Of a stretch of DNA of 64,000 nucleotides, positions 26,232 to 35,724 are shown in pieces (the stretch's first letter is position 1; each line of letters begins with the position of its first letter). Location of the stretch: NCBI RefSeq assembly GCF_002893625.1, contig NZ_PKMZ01000001.1, positions 558,001 through 622,000 on the forward strand, in the 5' to 3' direction. This DNA is from Mangrovicella endophytica. Its GTDB lineage: Bacteria > Pseudomonadota > Alphaproteobacteria > Rhizobiales > Rhizobiaceae. The notes beneath the pieces were generated by a model. The model was not told the DNA's origin and did no database searches. It saw only the letters and a list, made by a program, of their open reading frames with translations. The position numbers and the translations under genes are program-made.

Positions 26232-27185
26232 ATGAAGAAGACTTTTGCAGGCCTTGCCTTCGCGCTGGCGTCGGCGGCCAGCCTCGGCGGCGCCGCCTAT
26301 GCTCAGGAGAACAAGGAGGTCACCATCGCCGTCTCGATCCCGGCGGCCGACCATGGCTGGACCGGCGGCGTCGTCTATCACGCCGAGCGCGCCAAGGCGG
26401 CGCTGGAGAAGGCCCATCCGGGCCTGAAGATCATCGTCAAGACCTCGCCGGACGGCGCCACGCAGGCGAACGCGCTGGAGGACCTGACGACGCAGGGCGT
26501 CGACGCGCTGGTCACGCTGCCGCATAACTCGGATGAGCTGACCGATCCGATCCGCCAGGTGAAGGACAAGGGCATCTTCATCACGGTCGTCGACCGCGCG
26601 CTCTCCGACCCGTCGATCCAGGACCTCTACGTCGCCGGCAACAATCCGGAGCTCGGCCGGGTCGCCGGCGAGTACATGAAGGAGAAGCTCGGGACGGCTG
26701 ACGTCGTCGTCATCCGGGGCCTGCCGATCGTCATCGACGAGGAGCGGCAGAAGGGTTTTGACGACGCGATCGCCGGCAGCGGCATCAAGGTGCTCGACAA
26801 GCAGTTCGGCAACTGGTCGCGCGACGATGCCTTCAAGGTCATGCAGGACTTCCTGACCAAGTACCAGAAGATCGATGCCGTCTGGTGCCAGGACGACGAC
26901 ATGGCCGTTGGCGTGCTCGAGGCGATCCAGCAGGCCGGCCGCTCCGACATCAAGATGGTGATCGGCGGCGCCGGCATGAAGGACATGATCAAGAAGGTGC
27001 AGGACGGCGACCCGATGATGCCGGTCGACGTGCTCTACCCGCCGGCAATGGTGGCGACGGCCATGGAGCTGACGGTTGCCAACTTCTACGACCAGGTGCC
27101 GGTGCGTGGCCGCTACATCCTCGACGCGACGCTCGTCACAAAGGACAATGCCGCCGAGTTCTACTTCCCGGATTCGCCGTTCTGA
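26232..27185 (+). CDS. Sugar ABC transporter periplasmic binding protein
   Basis: 317 residues with a clear Sec signal peptide (MKKTF, hydrophobic core, AYA cleavage near residue 24). Mature type I binding protein: EVTIAVSIPAADHGWTGGVVYHAERAK at the start (the DHGW segment usually touches the sugar), LVTLPHNSDELTDPIRQVKDKGIFITVVDRALSD in lobe 1, WCQDDDMAVGVLEAIQQAG in lobe 2. It ends the third sugar operon and is followed by a strong rho-independent terminator. Pentose or polyol binding is suggested by xylA and the nearby xylitol-type dehydrogenase, but is inferred only. Confidence 0.93.
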   Translation: MKKTFAGLAFALASAASLGGAAYAQENKEVTIAVSIPAADHGWTGGVVYHAERAKAALEKAHPGLKIIVKTSPDGATQANALEDLTTQGVDALVTLPHNSDELTDPIRQVKDKGIFITVVDRALSDPSIQDLYVAGNNPELGRVAGEYMKEKLGTADVVVIRGLPIVIDEERQKGFDDAIAGSGIKVLDKQFGNWSRDDAFKVMQDFLTKYQKIDAVWCQDDDMAVGVLEAIQQAGRSDIKMVIGGAGMKDMIKKVQDGDPMMPVDVLYPPAMVATAMELTVANFYDQVPVRGRYILDATLVTKDNAAEFYFPDSPF

Positions 27186-27210
27186 TCGGCTGACGGATCA
27201 CCTGACATGC

Positions 27211-27244
27211 GAAGGGGCGCTGCGGCGCCCCTTCTTGTATAAAG
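27211..27244 (+). terminator. Rho-independent terminator of the third sugar operon
   Basis: Perfect 10-bp stem GAAGGGGCGC / GCGCCCCTTC with a TGCG tetraloop, followed by TTGTATAAAG, 26 bases after the binding-protein stop. It lies between this operon and the convergent dehydrogenase gene. Confidence 0.8.
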
Positions 27245-27276
27245 CGCCCGTCCGCGCAGCGGGTGAGGGCCGCAGG

Positions 27277-28356
27277 CTACTTCGCCAGCTCGATCTGCAT
27301 CTTCACCTGGCCGGCCGGTGCGCTCGCCGCCAGGTCGAAGGCCTCGACGCTGTCCTCGAAGGCAAAGGTCCGGGTGATCAGCGGCGAGACGTCGATGGCG
27401 CCGGAGGCGAGCATCGCGACGCAGCGGTCGAAGACATGGGCATAGCGGAAGATGTGCTCGACGCGGGCCTCCCGCAGCATCGCGGCCACGACGTCATAGG
27501 TGACCGGCTTCAGCGGCATGCCGATGAGGACCACTGTGCCGCCGGGGCAGAGCGGCTCGAAGATGCCGGCGATGGCGCGCTCCGACCCCGAGCACTCGTA
27601 GATGACGTCGGCGCCCCAGCCTTCGGTCTCCGCCTTTACGACGGCCGCGAGGTCTTCGCGGGTGACGTTCACCGGACGGACGGGACCGAGCGTCTTCGCC
27701 AGCTCCAGCTTGGTGTCGTCGATGTCGCTGACGAACACCTTGGCGCAGCCGGCCGCAACCGCCGCAAGCACCGTGACGAGGCCGATCGGACCAGCGCCAA
27801 CGACGATGGCTATGTTGCCGGGCTTGGCGGCGGCCTTGGTGACGGCGTGAACGCCGACGGCCAGGGGCTCGACCATCGCACCGGCGGCAAAGGAGACGTT
27901 GTCCGGCAGCTTGAAGGTGAGCGATGCCGGATGCACGACGCTGGAGCGCAGCACGCCGTGGATCGGGGGCGTCGCCCAGAAGCGCACCGCCGGATCGAGA
28001 TTGTAGAGGCCAAGGCGGCTGGAGCGGCTGATCGGGTCCGGTATGCCGGGCTCCATGCAGACGCGGTCGCCGACCTTCAGCGTGGTGACGGCGCTGCCGA
28101 CCTCGCTGACGACGCCGGCCGCCTCATGACCGAGGATCATCGGTTCGTTGACGACAAAGGAGCCGATGGCGCCATGCGTGTAGTAGTGGACGTCCGAGCC
28201 GCAGATGCCGACCGTCTTGATGGCGATGCGCACATCGTGCGGCCCGACGCTTTCCTCGATCGGGAAGGGGCGCAGCGACAATTCGCCCTTGCGCTCGAGA
28301 ACAAGGCAGCGCGGGTCGTTGCCCGCTTGTGTTTCAAGCTTCTCGGCGGCGCTCAT
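27277..28356 (-). CDS. Zinc-dependent polyol (xylitol/sorbitol-type) dehydrogenase
   Basis: 359 residues from ATG 28356; longer upstream frames are poorly conserved. Medium-chain dehydrogenase of the sorbitol/xylitol group. Catalytic zinc ligands are Cys in [14 protein letters not shown] and His-Glu in [11 protein letters not shown]. The ATPPIHG motif and [16 protein letters not shown] are typical of xylitol dehydrogenases, and the Rossmann motif is [15 protein letters not shown], followed by an Asp (VFVSDID) that favours NAD+. The structural-zinc cysteines are absent, as in sorbitol dehydrogenases. Xylitol oxidation would give D-xylulose, the product of the nearby XylA. It is monocistronic and convergent with the xylA operon. 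Confidence 0.88.
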   Translation of the reverse strand: MSAAEKLETQAGNDPRCLVLERKGELSLRPFPIEESVGPHDVRIAIKTVGICGSDVHYYTHGAIGSFVVNEPMILGHEAAGVVSEVGSAVTTLKVGDRVCMEPGIPDPISRSSRLGLYNLDPAVRFWATPPIHGVLRSSVVHPASLTFKLPDNVSFAAGAMVEPLAVGVHAVTKAAAKPGNIAIVVGAGPIGLVTVLAAVAAGCAKVFVSDIDDTKLELAKTLGPVRPVNVTREDLAAVVKAETEGWGADVIYECSGSERAIAGIFEPLCPGGTVVLIGMPLKPVTYDVVAAMLREARVEHIFRYAHVFDRCVAMLASGAIDVSPLITRTFAFEDSVEAFDLAASAPAGQVKMQIELAK

Positions 28357-28542
28357 CGGCCCATCCTTTGCGGTTCGCTCATCGGCGACCTCATCGGACT
28401 GGATGGCAGTCTCGTCAAGTGGGTGGAAGGACGCGGCGACCTGGCGCTCCGCCACGTCTGCCTTCCATTGCTCGACGTTCCGGGTGAGCCGCCTTGCTGC
28501 CTGTGATCCCGCGCTATGTCTCGGCGTGTTGCGAGTGGAAGG

Positions 28543-29367
28543 ATGATGATGCAGGACGACGATCACGCACCGCGGCGCCTGGCCGGCCTCAATATGGAAA
28601 GCCGCCTCGGCAAGGCAGACTACGAGGAGAGGCTGGCGGGGCTGCAGACGCGCCTGCAGCGCATCCAGCAGGCCTATCTCGACACGGGCGACAGCGCCGT
28701 CGTCGTGTTCGAGGGATGGGATGCTGCCGGCAAGGGCGGCACCATCCGGCTGATGTCGGCGGTTCTCGATCCCCGTAGCTTCCGTGTCTGGCCGATCGCC
28801 GCGCCCAGGGAGCACGATCTGGAGCGCCACTATCTCGCGCGCTTCTGGGAGCGGCTGCCGGCGAAGCGCGAGATCGCCGTTTTCGATCGCTCCTGGTATG
28901 GCCGCGTCCTCGTGGAGCGGGTGGAGGGCTTTGCCACAGCCGGCGAGTGGAAGCGCGCCTACCGGGAGATTACCGATTTCGAGCGGCTCTTGACCGATGC
29001 CGGCACGCGCATCGCCAAGATATTCCTCTACATCACACCCGACGAGCAGCTCGGTCGCTTCGAAAAGCGGATGAGCGACCCCCTGAAGCGCTGGAAGCTG
29101 AGCTACGAGGATTTTCGCAACCGCGAGAAGTGGGAGGCCTATGAAGCGGCGGCGGACGAGATGCTTGAACGCACCGACACGGCCAACGCCCCCTGGACCG
29201 TGATTCCGGCCAATGACAAGCGTTTCGCCCGGATCGCGGCCCTTGAGGTCATCGCCGACCGGCTGTCGGATGGGATCGACCTCGCGCCGCGCGAGCTCGA
29301 CGACAAGGTGGAGAAGGCTTTCCGCCGTCTGATGAAGGCTGGCAAGTCCGACGGCGGCAAGACGTGA
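28543..29367 (+). CDS. ppk2: Polyphosphate kinase 2 family protein
   Basis: 274 residues from ATG 28543; two further ATGs follow at once, and an in-frame start at 28516 is possible. Single-domain PPK2: P-loop [13 protein letters not shown], Walker B-like [19 protein letters not shown], and lid segment [32 protein letters not shown]. Such enzymes transfer phosphate between polyphosphate and nucleotides (ADP/GDP or AMP); the exact class cannot be assigned by eye. It is divergent from the polyol dehydrogenase and unrelated to its neighbours in function. Confidence 0.92.
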   Translation: MMMQDDDHAPRRLAGLNMESRLGKADYEERLAGLQTRLQRIQQAYLDTGDSAVVVFEGWDAAGKGGTIRLMSAVLDPRSFRVWPIAAPREHDLERHYLARFWERLPAKREIAVFDRSWYGRVLVERVEGFATAGEWKRAYREITDFERLLTDAGTRIAKIFLYITPDEQLGRFEKRMSDPLKRWKLSYEDFRNREKWEAYEAAADEMLERTDTANAPWTVIPANDKRFARIAALEVIADRLSDGIDLAPRELDDKVEKAFRRLMKAGKSDGGKT

Positions 29368-29505
29368 GGTAGCAAGGCATCAGCCGCACCCTCCTGCAAG
29401 TCTGAGATCTCACACCCGCACGCAGCCGTTAAGCCTCAAGCTGTTAACATCGTATCATTGCGGCCGGAGGGCGCTCTGGCCTCTTGCGTACGACTGTGAC
29501 TTCGG

Positions 29506-29522
29506 CAATGGTACGACCATTG
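29506..29522. promoter_or_regulatory. FadR-subfamily operator upstream of the gguR-like gene
   Basis: CAATGGTACGACCATTG is a perfect 7-bp inverted repeat with a 3-base centre. It contains TGGT-NNN-ACCA, which matches the general TNGT-NNN-ACNA site of FadR-type GntR regulators. It sits 27 bases before the regulator start, so negative autoregulation is likely. Confidence 0.6.
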
Positions 29523-29548
29523 ACGCCGGAGGGAGCCGGTGTGGGAGA

Positions 29549-30373
29549 GTGCAATTGCTTCAGCGGGCGACATCCGTCGCAGAGTCCGCGCGATCGAACC
29601 GGACCATGATGCTGGCAGCCGAATATGGTCGCCGCATCGCGTCAGGTGAGATCGCGCCCGGCACGGTCCTGCCGACCGAAAAGGAGATCCAACTGCATCA
29701 CGGCGTCTCGCGAACCGTCGTGCGTGAGGCGATGCGCCACCTTTCGGCAAAGGGGCTCGTCACCGTCGGACCGAAGGTGGGAACACGCGTCAGCGAGCCG
29801 ATCCAGTGGAACATGCTCGATGCCGACGTGATGGGCTGGCACCTCTTCGCCGGCATCAGCCGCCCCTTCGTCGAGGCACTCTATGAGATGCGGCTGATCA
29901 ACGAGCCGGCAGCGGCGCATGCGGCTGCCGAGCGGATCAGCCAGGAGCAGATCGTACGGCTCGAAGCGGCGCTCGACGGAATGGCGGAGAATCCGCGCGG
30001 CTCCAGCGAGCAGATCGCGGCGGACCTTGCCTTCCATCGCATCATTCTGGAGGCGACGGCCAATCCGATCCTGGTTTCGCTTGGAACCATGATCGAGCGC
30101 AGCCTGTCGATCTCCTTCTCGCTGAGCTGGCGCCAGATCACCCAGCGCGACAGTGTGCAGCAGCACCGGCGCGTTCTGGAGGCGATCAGGGATCGTGACG
30201 GCGAGGCGGCGGCCCTTTACATGCGGCGCCTGATCGAGAGCGCCTTCGACGACGTCACGCGTCAGCTCTACCCGGAGGGGGAGGGCGGCGGGAAAGCAGA
30301 TGCCGGCGCGGCGGGAGCGATGTGCTCGCGCCACGACGGCGGGCACCAGGGCGCGGCCGAAGGGCTGCGTTGA
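29549..30373 (+). CDS. FadR/GntR-family regulator of the chvE-ggu locus
   Basis: 274 residues from GTG 29549. N-terminal winged helix: IASGEIAPGTVLPTEKEIQLHHGVSRTVVREAMRHLSAKGLVTVGPKVGTRV. C-terminal FCD ligand-binding domain: EALYEMRLINEPAAAHAA, with metal-site His residues in ADLAFHRIILEAT and QQHRRVLEAIRDRD. Position and type match the GguR regulator found next to chvE in Rhizobiaceae, where a sugar-acid or keto-acid intermediate is the probable effector. The last 30 residues are low complexity. A good palindromic operator lies just upstream, and chvE starts 83 bases after the stop. Confidence 0.87.
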   Translation: MQLLQRATSVAESARSNRTMMLAAEYGRRIASGEIAPGTVLPTEKEIQLHHGVSRTVVREAMRHLSAKGLVTVGPKVGTRVSEPIQWNMLDADVMGWHLFAGISRPFVEALYEMRLINEPAAAHAAAERISQEQIVRLEAALDGMAENPRGSSEQIAADLAFHRIILEATANPILVSLGTMIERSLSISFSLSWRQITQRDSVQQHRRVLEAIRDRDGEAAALYMRRLIESAFDDVTRQLYPEGEGGGKADAGAAGAMCSRHDGGHQGAAEGLR

Positions 30374-30380
30374 TTTTCAA
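30370..30380. promoter_or_regulatory. Small inverted repeat upstream of the first chvE
   Basis: TTGATTTTCAA (4-bp arms TTGA/TCAA) overlaps the regulator stop codon, 77 bases before chvE. It may be a second regulatory site or chance. Confidence 0.2.
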
Positions 30381-30456
30381 CCTGGCGGTGCGAGTGCGCA
30401 TCGCGGTGTGAGAAGGCGGCGCACAGTGTGCTGCCGGCACCAAGGGAGGACTACAC

Positions 30457-31527
30457 ATGAAGCTTCTGACCACGCTGGCTGCCGGCTTCGCGGCCGCCAT
30501 CGCGTTCGTGGCCGTGCCTTCGATGGCACAGGACAAGGGCTTGGTCGGCATCGCCATGCCGACCAAGTCGTCGCTGCGCTGGATTTCGGACGGCAACGAG
30601 CTGAAGAGCGCACTCGAGCAGAAGGGCTACACCGTCGACCTGCAGTATGCCGAGGACGACATTCCGAACCAGCTCTCCCAGGTCGAGAACATGGTCACCA
30701 AGGGCGCGAAGGCGCTCGTGATCGCCTCGATCGACGGCACGACCCTTTCGGCCGTGCTGCAGCAGGCTGCCGACGCCAACATTCCGGTGGTTGCCTATGA
30801 TCGCCTGATCCGCGACAGCCCGAACGTCGCCTATTACACGACCTTCGACAACTTCAAGGTCGGCGTTCTCCAGGCTGAGTCGCTCGTGGCCGGGCTGAAG
30901 GAGCGCTTCCCCGACCAGAAGCCCTGGAATGTCGAGCTCTTCGGCGGTTCGCCGGACGACAACAACGCCTTCTTCTTCTACGATGGCGCCATGAGCGTGC
31001 TGCAGCCGATGATCGACAGCGGCGACATCGTCATCAAGTCCGGCCAGATGGGCATGCAGACCGTCGGCACCCTGCGCTGGGATGCTGCGGTGGCGCAGGC
31101 CCGCATGGACAACATCCTGTCCGCCAACTACTCCGACGGCAGCCGGGTCCATGGCGTTCTCGCGCCGTATGACGGCCTGTCGCGCGGCATCATCTCCTCG
31201 CTGCGTGGCGTCGGCTACGGCACCGACAGCCAGCCCTGGCCGATCATCACGGGCCAGGATGCCGAGGTCCCGTCCGTCAAGGCGATCATCACCGGTGAGC
31301 AGTACTCGACCGTGTACAAGGATACGCGCCAGCTGGCCCAGGTCACGGCGCAGCTCGTCGACGACGTCCTCTCCGGCAAGGAGCCGCAGATCAACGACAC
31401 CAAGACCTACAACAACGGTGTGAAGGTTATCGCGTCCAACCTGCTCGTGCCGGTCTCGGTCGATAAGTCGAACTATCAGCAGGTCGTGGTCGACAGCGGC
31501 TACATCAAGGCTGAGGACCTGAAGTAA
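30457..31527 (+). CDS. chvE: ChvE-type multiple-sugar-binding periplasmic protein (copy 1)
   Basis: 356 residues. Signal peptide with cleavage after SMA (about residue 24), then the ChvE signature [21 protein letters not shown]. Further diagnostic blocks are [70 protein letters not shown] and [18 protein letters not shown]. ChvE binds galactose, arabinose, glucose and xylose in Agrobacterium and also signals to VirA there; no vir genes occur here. Ribosome site GGGAGGA precedes ATG 30457. A paralog of identical length follows, separated by a strong stem-loop. Confidence 0.94.
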   Translation: MKLLTTLAAGFAAAIAFVAVPSMAQDKGLVGIAMPTKSSLRWISDGNELKSALEQKGYTVDLQYAEDDIPNQLSQVENMVTKGAKALVIASIDGTTLSAVLQQAADANIPVVAYDRLIRDSPNVAYYTTFDNFKVGVLQAESLVAGLKERFPDQKPWNVELFGGSPDDNNAFFFYDGAMSVLQPMIDSGDIVIKSGQMGMQTVGTLRWDAAVAQARMDNILSANYSDGSRVHGVLAPYDGLSRGIISSLRGVGYGTDSQPWPIITGQDAEVPSVKAIITGEQYSTVYKDTRQLAQVTAQLVDDVLSGKEPQINDTKTYNNGVKVIASNLLVPVSVDKSNYQQVVVDSGYIKAEDLK

Positions 31528-31536
31528 CACTGCATC

Positions 31537-31574
31537 TGCCGGGGAGCCCAAGGGAGCTTGTTGGCTCCCCGGCA
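31537..31574 (+). terminator. Stem-loop between the two chvE paralogs
   Basis: Perfect 12-bp inverted repeat TGCCGGGGAGCC / GGCTCCCCGGCA with a 14-base loop, directly after the first chvE. No U-run. Partial termination or 3'-end protection of the upstream cistron is likely. Confidence 0.6.
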
Positions 31575-31606
31575 GCGCCGCTTGATCATCAAAGGGAGGT
31601 AGAGAG

Positions 31607-32677
31607 TTGAATTTCAACAGACGTTTCGTTCTGGCCGCCAGTGCGGCGGCGCTGTCCATGCTGGCCCATCCGGTTCTGGCTCAGGACAAGGGCCTCATCG
31701 GCATCTCCATGCCGGAAAAGACCACGCTTCGCTGGATTCAGGACGGCGATCAGCTGAAGTCCGCGCTGGAGGCGAAGGGCTACACGGTCGACATGCAGTA
31801 TGCGGGCGACGACATCCCGAACCAGCTCGCTCAGATCGAGAACATGGTCACCAAGGATGCCAAGGCACTGGTGATCGCGGCCCTCGACGGGACGACGCTG
31901 TCCACCGTGCTGCAGCAGGCGGCCGATAAGGGCGTCAAGGTCTTCGCCTATGACCGCCTGATCCGCGAAAGCCCCAACGTCGACTATTACACCACCTTCG
32001 ACAACTTCAAGGTCGGCGTCCTGCAGGCGGAGTCGATCCTGAAGGGCCTCGGCTATCCGGAGAAGCAGGGTCCGTTCAACATCGAGCTCTTCGGCGGCTC
32101 GCCCGACGACAACAACGCCTTCTTCTTCTACGACGGCGCCATGAGCGTGCTGCAGCCGCTGATCGACAAGGGCGTTCTCGTCGTCAAGTCCGGCCAGACG
32201 GGCATGGAGAAGGTCGGTACGCTGAAGTGGGACGGCGCGACGGCGCAGGCCCGCATGGATAACCTGCTTTCGGCCAACTACTCTGACGGCAGCCGCGTCG
32301 ACGCGGTTCTCGCCCCCAACGACAACCTCGCCCGCGGGATCGTCTCCTCGCTGCGCGGCGTCGGCTACGGGTCCTCGGATCTCGCCTGGCCGGTCATCTC
32401 CGGTCAGGACGCCGAAGTCCCGTCTCTGAAGGCCATCATCGCCGGCGAGCAGTATTCGACCGTCTACAAGGACACGCGCGAACTCGCCAAGGTGACAGCC
32501 GACATGGTTGATCAGGTGCTCAGCGGCAAGACGCCGGAGGGCCTGGACACCAAGACCTACAACAACGGCGTCGAGGTCGTTCCCTCGGTTCTCCTGACGC
32601 CGGTCGCGGTGGACAAGTCGAACTACGAGGATGTCCTGGTGAAGTCCGGCTACGTCAAGGCCGAAGACCTGCAGTAG
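31607..32677 (+). CDS. ChvE-type multiple-sugar-binding periplasmic protein (copy 2)
   Basis: 356 residues from TTG 31607, supported by a strong ribosome site (AAAGGGAGGT) nine bases upstream and by the signal peptide that starts there (cleavage after LAQ, near residue 25). It aligns without obvious gaps with the preceding Chv[85 protein letters not shown]. Differences are spread along the chain, so the duplication is not recent. Copy 2 may have another sugar preference while sharing the single GguA-GguB membrane complex. Confidence 0.93.
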   Translation: MNFNRRFVLAASAAALSMLAHPVLAQDKGLIGISMPEKTTLRWIQDGDQLKSALEAKGYTVDMQYAGDDIPNQLAQIENMVTKDAKALVIAALDGTTLSTVLQQAADKGVKVFAYDRLIRESPNVDYYTTFDNFKVGVLQAESILKGLGYPEKQGPFNIELFGGSPDDNNAFFFYDGAMSVLQPLIDKGVLVVKSGQTGMEKVGTLKWDGATAQARMDNLLSANYSDGSRVDAVLAPNDNLARGIVSSLRGVGYGSSDLAWPVISGQDAEVPSLKAIIAGEQYSTVYKDTRELAKVTADMVDQVLSGKTPEGLDTKTYNNGVEVVPSVLLTPVAVDKSNYEDVLVKSGYVKAEDLQ

Positions 32678-32697
32678 GGCACAGCCACATCGCGCGC

Positions 32698-32716
32698 CGC
32701 TGCCTCCAAGGCAGCG
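32698..32716 (+). terminator. Stem-loop after the second chvE (first of two)
   Basis: 8-bp stem CGCTGCCT / AGGCAGCG with a 3-nt loop, 20 bases after the stop codon. No U-tract; likely an intercistronic processing or attenuation structure. Confidence 0.4.
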
Positions 32717-32731
32717 GTGCGCCGACACGTT

Positions 32732-32760
32732 GCCGGAGGGAAGCCCTGCTTCCTTCCGGC
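32732..32760 (+). terminator. Stem-loop after the second chvE (second of two)
   Basis: 12-bp stem GCCGGAGGGAAG / CTTCCTTCCGGC (one G-U pair) with a 5-nt loop, between the second chvE and gguA. Together with 32698-32716 it would limit read-through from binding-protein to ATPase genes. Confidence 0.45.
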
Positions 32761-32830
32761 GCAAGCAGTTGAGAAATCCTCAGGGATCCTCCGGTCCCTG
32801 CACGTCGGGCGACCGGCCGGGAGCAGCAGC

Positions 32831-34387
32831 ATGAGCGACGACTACATTCTCGAGATGCGCGGCATCACCAAGACGTTTCCGGGCGTGAAGGCGCTGGAGA
32901 ACGTCAACCTGCAGGTGCGGCGCGGCGACATCCATGCGATCTGCGGCGAGAACGGCGCCGGCAAGTCGACCCTCATGAAGGTGCTATCGGGCGTTTACCC
33001 CTTTGGAACCTATGAGGGCGAGATCGTCTATGAGGGGCGGCCGATGCGCTTTGCCGGGATCAACGATTCCGAGCACGAAGGCATCGTCATCATTCACCAG
33101 GAGCTCGCCCTGGTGCCGATGCTCTCTATCGGCGAGAACATGTTTCTCGGTAACGAGCAGGCATCCGGCGGCATCATCAATTGGAACCAGGTGCGCCGAC
33201 GCTCATCTGAGCTCCTCCGCAAGGTCGGCCTGCGGGAGGATCCCGATACGCTGGTCACCAATATCGGCACCGGCAAGCAGCAACTGGTCGAGATCGCCAA
33301 GGCGCTGGCCAAGGACGTCAAGCTGCTGATCCTCGACGAGCCGACGGCGAGCCTGTCGGAAAAGGACAGCCAGGCGCTTCTGGATCTGCTTCTGGAGTTC
33401 AAGGCGCAGGGGCTGACCTCGATCATGATCAGTCACAAGCTGAACGAGATCAAGCGCGTCGCCGACCGCATTACCATCATCCGCGACGGCCAGACGATCG
33501 AAACCATGGAAAAGGCCGACGTGACGGAAGACCGCATCGTCGCCTCTATGGTCGGACGAACGCTGGAGAACCGCTATCCCAGCCGCACGCCCAATATCGG
33601 TGAGCCGATCTTCGAAGTCCGCAACTGGTCCGTCTACCATCCGGTGCACCCGGAGCGGCAGATCATCAAGAACATCAACCTCAACGTCCGCAAGGGGGAG
33701 GTGGTCGGCATCGCGGGGCTGATGGGAGCCGGGCGCACCGAGTTCGCCATGAGCGTCTTCGGACGCAGCTACGGCACCAAGATCACCGGCGAGGTCTATC
33801 TGCACGGTAAGCAGGCCGACACGTCGACAGTGGGTCGGGCGGTGAATGCCGGGCTGGCTTACGCGACAGAGGACCGCAAGACCTACGGCCTCAACCTGAT
33901 CGACCACATCAAGCACAATGTCACGATCGCCAATCTGCCGGGGGTCGCGAGGTCCGGCGTGATCGACGACATGGGCGAGCTGAAGGTCGCCAACGAGTAC
34001 CGCCGGAAGACCAACATCCGGTCATCCTCGGTCTACCAGATCACCGGCAACCTCTCCGGCGGCAACCAGCAGAAGGTGGTGCTGTCGAAGTGGCTGTTCT
34101 CCGACCCCGACGTGCTGATCCTTGACGAGCCGACGCGCGGCATCGACGTGGGGGCCAAGTACGAGATCTACACCATCATCAACAAGCTGGCCGACGAAGG
34201 TAAGGGCATCCTGGTGATCTCCTCGGAGATGCCCGAGCTGCTCGGCATCTGCGACCGGATCTATGTCCTGAACGAAGGCCGGATCGTCGGCGAGCTCGAC
34301 GGCCGCGAAGCCTCCCAGGAAAAGATCATGCGTGCGATCGTCCGCGGGGAAACCAGCCAAGATATGATTGAAAGGGCTGCATCATGA
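32831..34387 (+). CDS. gguA: Multiple-sugar ABC transporter ATP-binding protein GguA
   Basis: 518 residues from ATG 32831; an in-frame upstream extension crosses the hairpins and is rejected. Module 1: Walker [10 protein letters not shown], signature-like [13 protein letters not shown], Walker [18 protein letters not shown]. Module 2: degenerate Walker [11 protein letters not shown], signature LSGGNQQKV, Walker [17 protein letters not shown]. The insertion [14 protein letters not shown] and the stretch [28 protein letters not shown] are typical of GguA/XylG. It overlaps gguB by four bases (ATGA) and powers uptake by both ChvE-like proteins. Confidence 0.95.
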   Translation: MSDDYILEMRGITKTFPGVKALENVNLQVRRGDIHAICGENGAGKSTLMKVLSGVYPFGTYEGEIVYEGRPMRFAGINDSEHEGIVIIHQELALVPMLSIGENMFLGNEQASGGIINWNQVRRRSSELLRKVGLREDPDTLVTNIGTGKQQLVEIAKALAKDVKLLILDEPTASLSEKDSQALLDLLLEFKAQGLTSIMISHKLNEIKRVADRITIIRDGQTIETMEKADVTEDRIVASMVGRTLENRYPSRTPNIGEPIFEVRNWSVYHPVHPERQIIKNINLNVRKGEVVGIAGLMGAGRTEFAMSVFGRSYGTKITGEVYLHGKQADTSTVGRAVNAGLAYATEDRKTYGLNLIDHIKHNVTIANLPGVARSGVIDDMGELKVANEYRRKTNIRSSSVYQITGNLSGGNQQKVVLSKWLFSDPDVLILDEPTRGIDVGAKYEIYTIINKLADEGKGILVISSEMPELLGICDRIYVLNEGRIVGELDGREASQEKIMRAIVRGETSQDMIERAAS

Positions 34388-35640
34388 GCACGGAAGTCGC
34401 TGCTCCCACGACCAATGCGGGGCGGGCCAGCGCTCGCGATGCGCTGAAGGAGAACCTGCGCGAATACGGCCTGGTGATCGCCTTGATCGCGATCATGGGC
34501 TTCTTCTGGTTCACCACGAACGGCGTGCTGTTCTATTCGGTGAACCTCACCAACATCGTGCTGCAGAACAGCTACATCATCGTGATGGCGCTCGGCATGC
34601 TGCTCGTGATCGTGGCCGGCCACATCGACCTTTCGGTCGGCTCCGTATCCGGCTTCATCGGAGCCGTCGGCGCGGTGCTGATGGTGGACTACGGCATGAA
34701 CCCGCTGCTTGCAGCGGCCATCAGCATCGCCATCGGCGCAGTGATCGGCGGCGCGCAGGGCTACTTCATCGCCTATATGAAGATCCCGAGTTTCATCGTG
34801 ACGCTCGCGGGTCTCCTCGTCTTTAAGGGGCTCGTCCTCTTCATGCTGGGCGGCCGCTCCGTCGGTCCGTTCCCGACCGAGTTCCAGCTGCTCTCCTCCG
34901 GCTTCATCCCGGACCTGATCGGCCCGATCACGCTGATGGCGCCGAGCCTTAACGCCGCTGGCGCGCCAATCCCCAACAGCGGCATCATCCTGCATTCCAC
35001 GACGCTTCTCGTCGGCCTTCTCCTCGTCGGCCTGATGCTGTTCCTGGAGATCCGCAGCCGGCGCGAGCGCGAGAGCCATGGGTACGAGGGCGAACCCTTC
35101 GTGTTCTTCGTCCTGAAGAACCTCGTGATCTCGGCCATCCTCCTGTTCCTGATCTACAAGTTCGCGTCCTATCGCGGCCTTCCGAACGTCCTGATGGTCA
35201 TGGCGGTCCTCATCGCCGCGTTCATGTTCATGACCAAGCGCATGACGTTCGGCCGGCGCATCTACGCCATGGGTGGCAACGAGAAGGCGGCCAAGCTTTC
35301 GGGCATCAACACAGAGCGCCTGACCTTCTTCGTCTTCACGATCATGGGCATGCTCGCCGCGCTCGCAGGTCTGATCTATGCGGCCCGCCTCAACATGGCG
35401 ACGCCCAAGGCAGGGCAGGGGCTGGAACTCGACGTCATCGCGGCGGTGTTCGTCGGCGGCGCCTCGGCGCTCGGCGGCGTCGGTCAGGTGACCGGAGCCG
35501 TGATTGGCGCCTTTATCATGGGCGTCATGAACAACGGCATGGGCATCATGGGCATCAACATCGATTGGCAGCAGATGATCAAAGGCATCGTGCTGCTGGG
35601 TGCCGTGGCCTTCGACCTCTACAACAAGAAGAAGGCCTGA
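34384..35640 (+). CDS. gguB: Multiple-sugar ABC transporter permease GguB
   Basis: 418 residues, longer than other CUT2 permeases in the window because of a central insertion (about residues 180-260), as is usual in GguB/XylH. Features: [71 protein letters not shown], and the loop [27 protein letters not shown]. It pairs with GguA. A short hairpin overlaps its stop codon, after which the enzyme genes of the pathway follow. Confidence 0.95.
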   Translation: MSTEVAAPTTNAGRASARDALKENLREYGLVIALIAIMGFFWFTTNGVLFYSVNLTNIVLQNSYIIVMALGMLLVIVAGHIDLSVGSVSGFIGAVGAVLMVDYGMNPLLAAAISIAIGAVIGGAQGYFIAYMKIPSFIVTLAGLLVFKGLVLFMLGGRSVGPFPTEFQLLSSGFIPDLIGPITLMAPSLNAAGAPIPNSGIILHSTTLLVGLLLVGLMLFLEIRSRRERESHGYEGEPFVFFVLKNLVISAILLFLIYKFASYRGLPNVLMVMAVLIAAFMFMTKRMTFGRRIYAMGGNEKAAKLSGINTERLTFFVFTIMGMLAALAGLIYAARLNMATPKAGQGLELDVIAAVFVGGASALGGVGQVTGAVIGAFIMGVMNNGMGIMGINIDWQQMIKGIVLLGAVAFDLYNKKKA

Positions 35641-35653
35641 CCCTCAGGCCTTT
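35632..35653 (+). terminator. Stem-loop at the gguB stop codon
   Basis: 9-bp stem AAGGCCTGA / TCAGGCCTT with a 3-base loop and a short T-stretch (TTTC). It overlaps the stop codon; weak terminator or mRNA end structure. Confidence 0.4.
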
Positions 35654-35724
35654 CGACACAACCCACATGACGTGACGCGGAGGCGCGCCGATGAGGCCGC
35701 CCCGCGCAGCATGGAGCATGTCCT

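Noticed and set aside
29403-29412. TGAGATCTCA palindrome after the ppk2 gene
   Set aside because: Only 10 bases, no loop or U-tract, and not placed near a start. Chance is a sufficient explanation.
30457-31527. ChvE as evidence of Agrobacterium-type virulence
   Set aside because: ChvE-like proteins are general sugar receptors across Hyphomicrobiales. No vir, T-DNA or VirA/VirG gene is present in the window.
30451-32764. Two long minus-strand open frames opposite the chvE paralogs
   Set aside because: They mirror each other only because the plus-strand genes are paralogs. The plus-strand proteins have signal peptides and known motifs.
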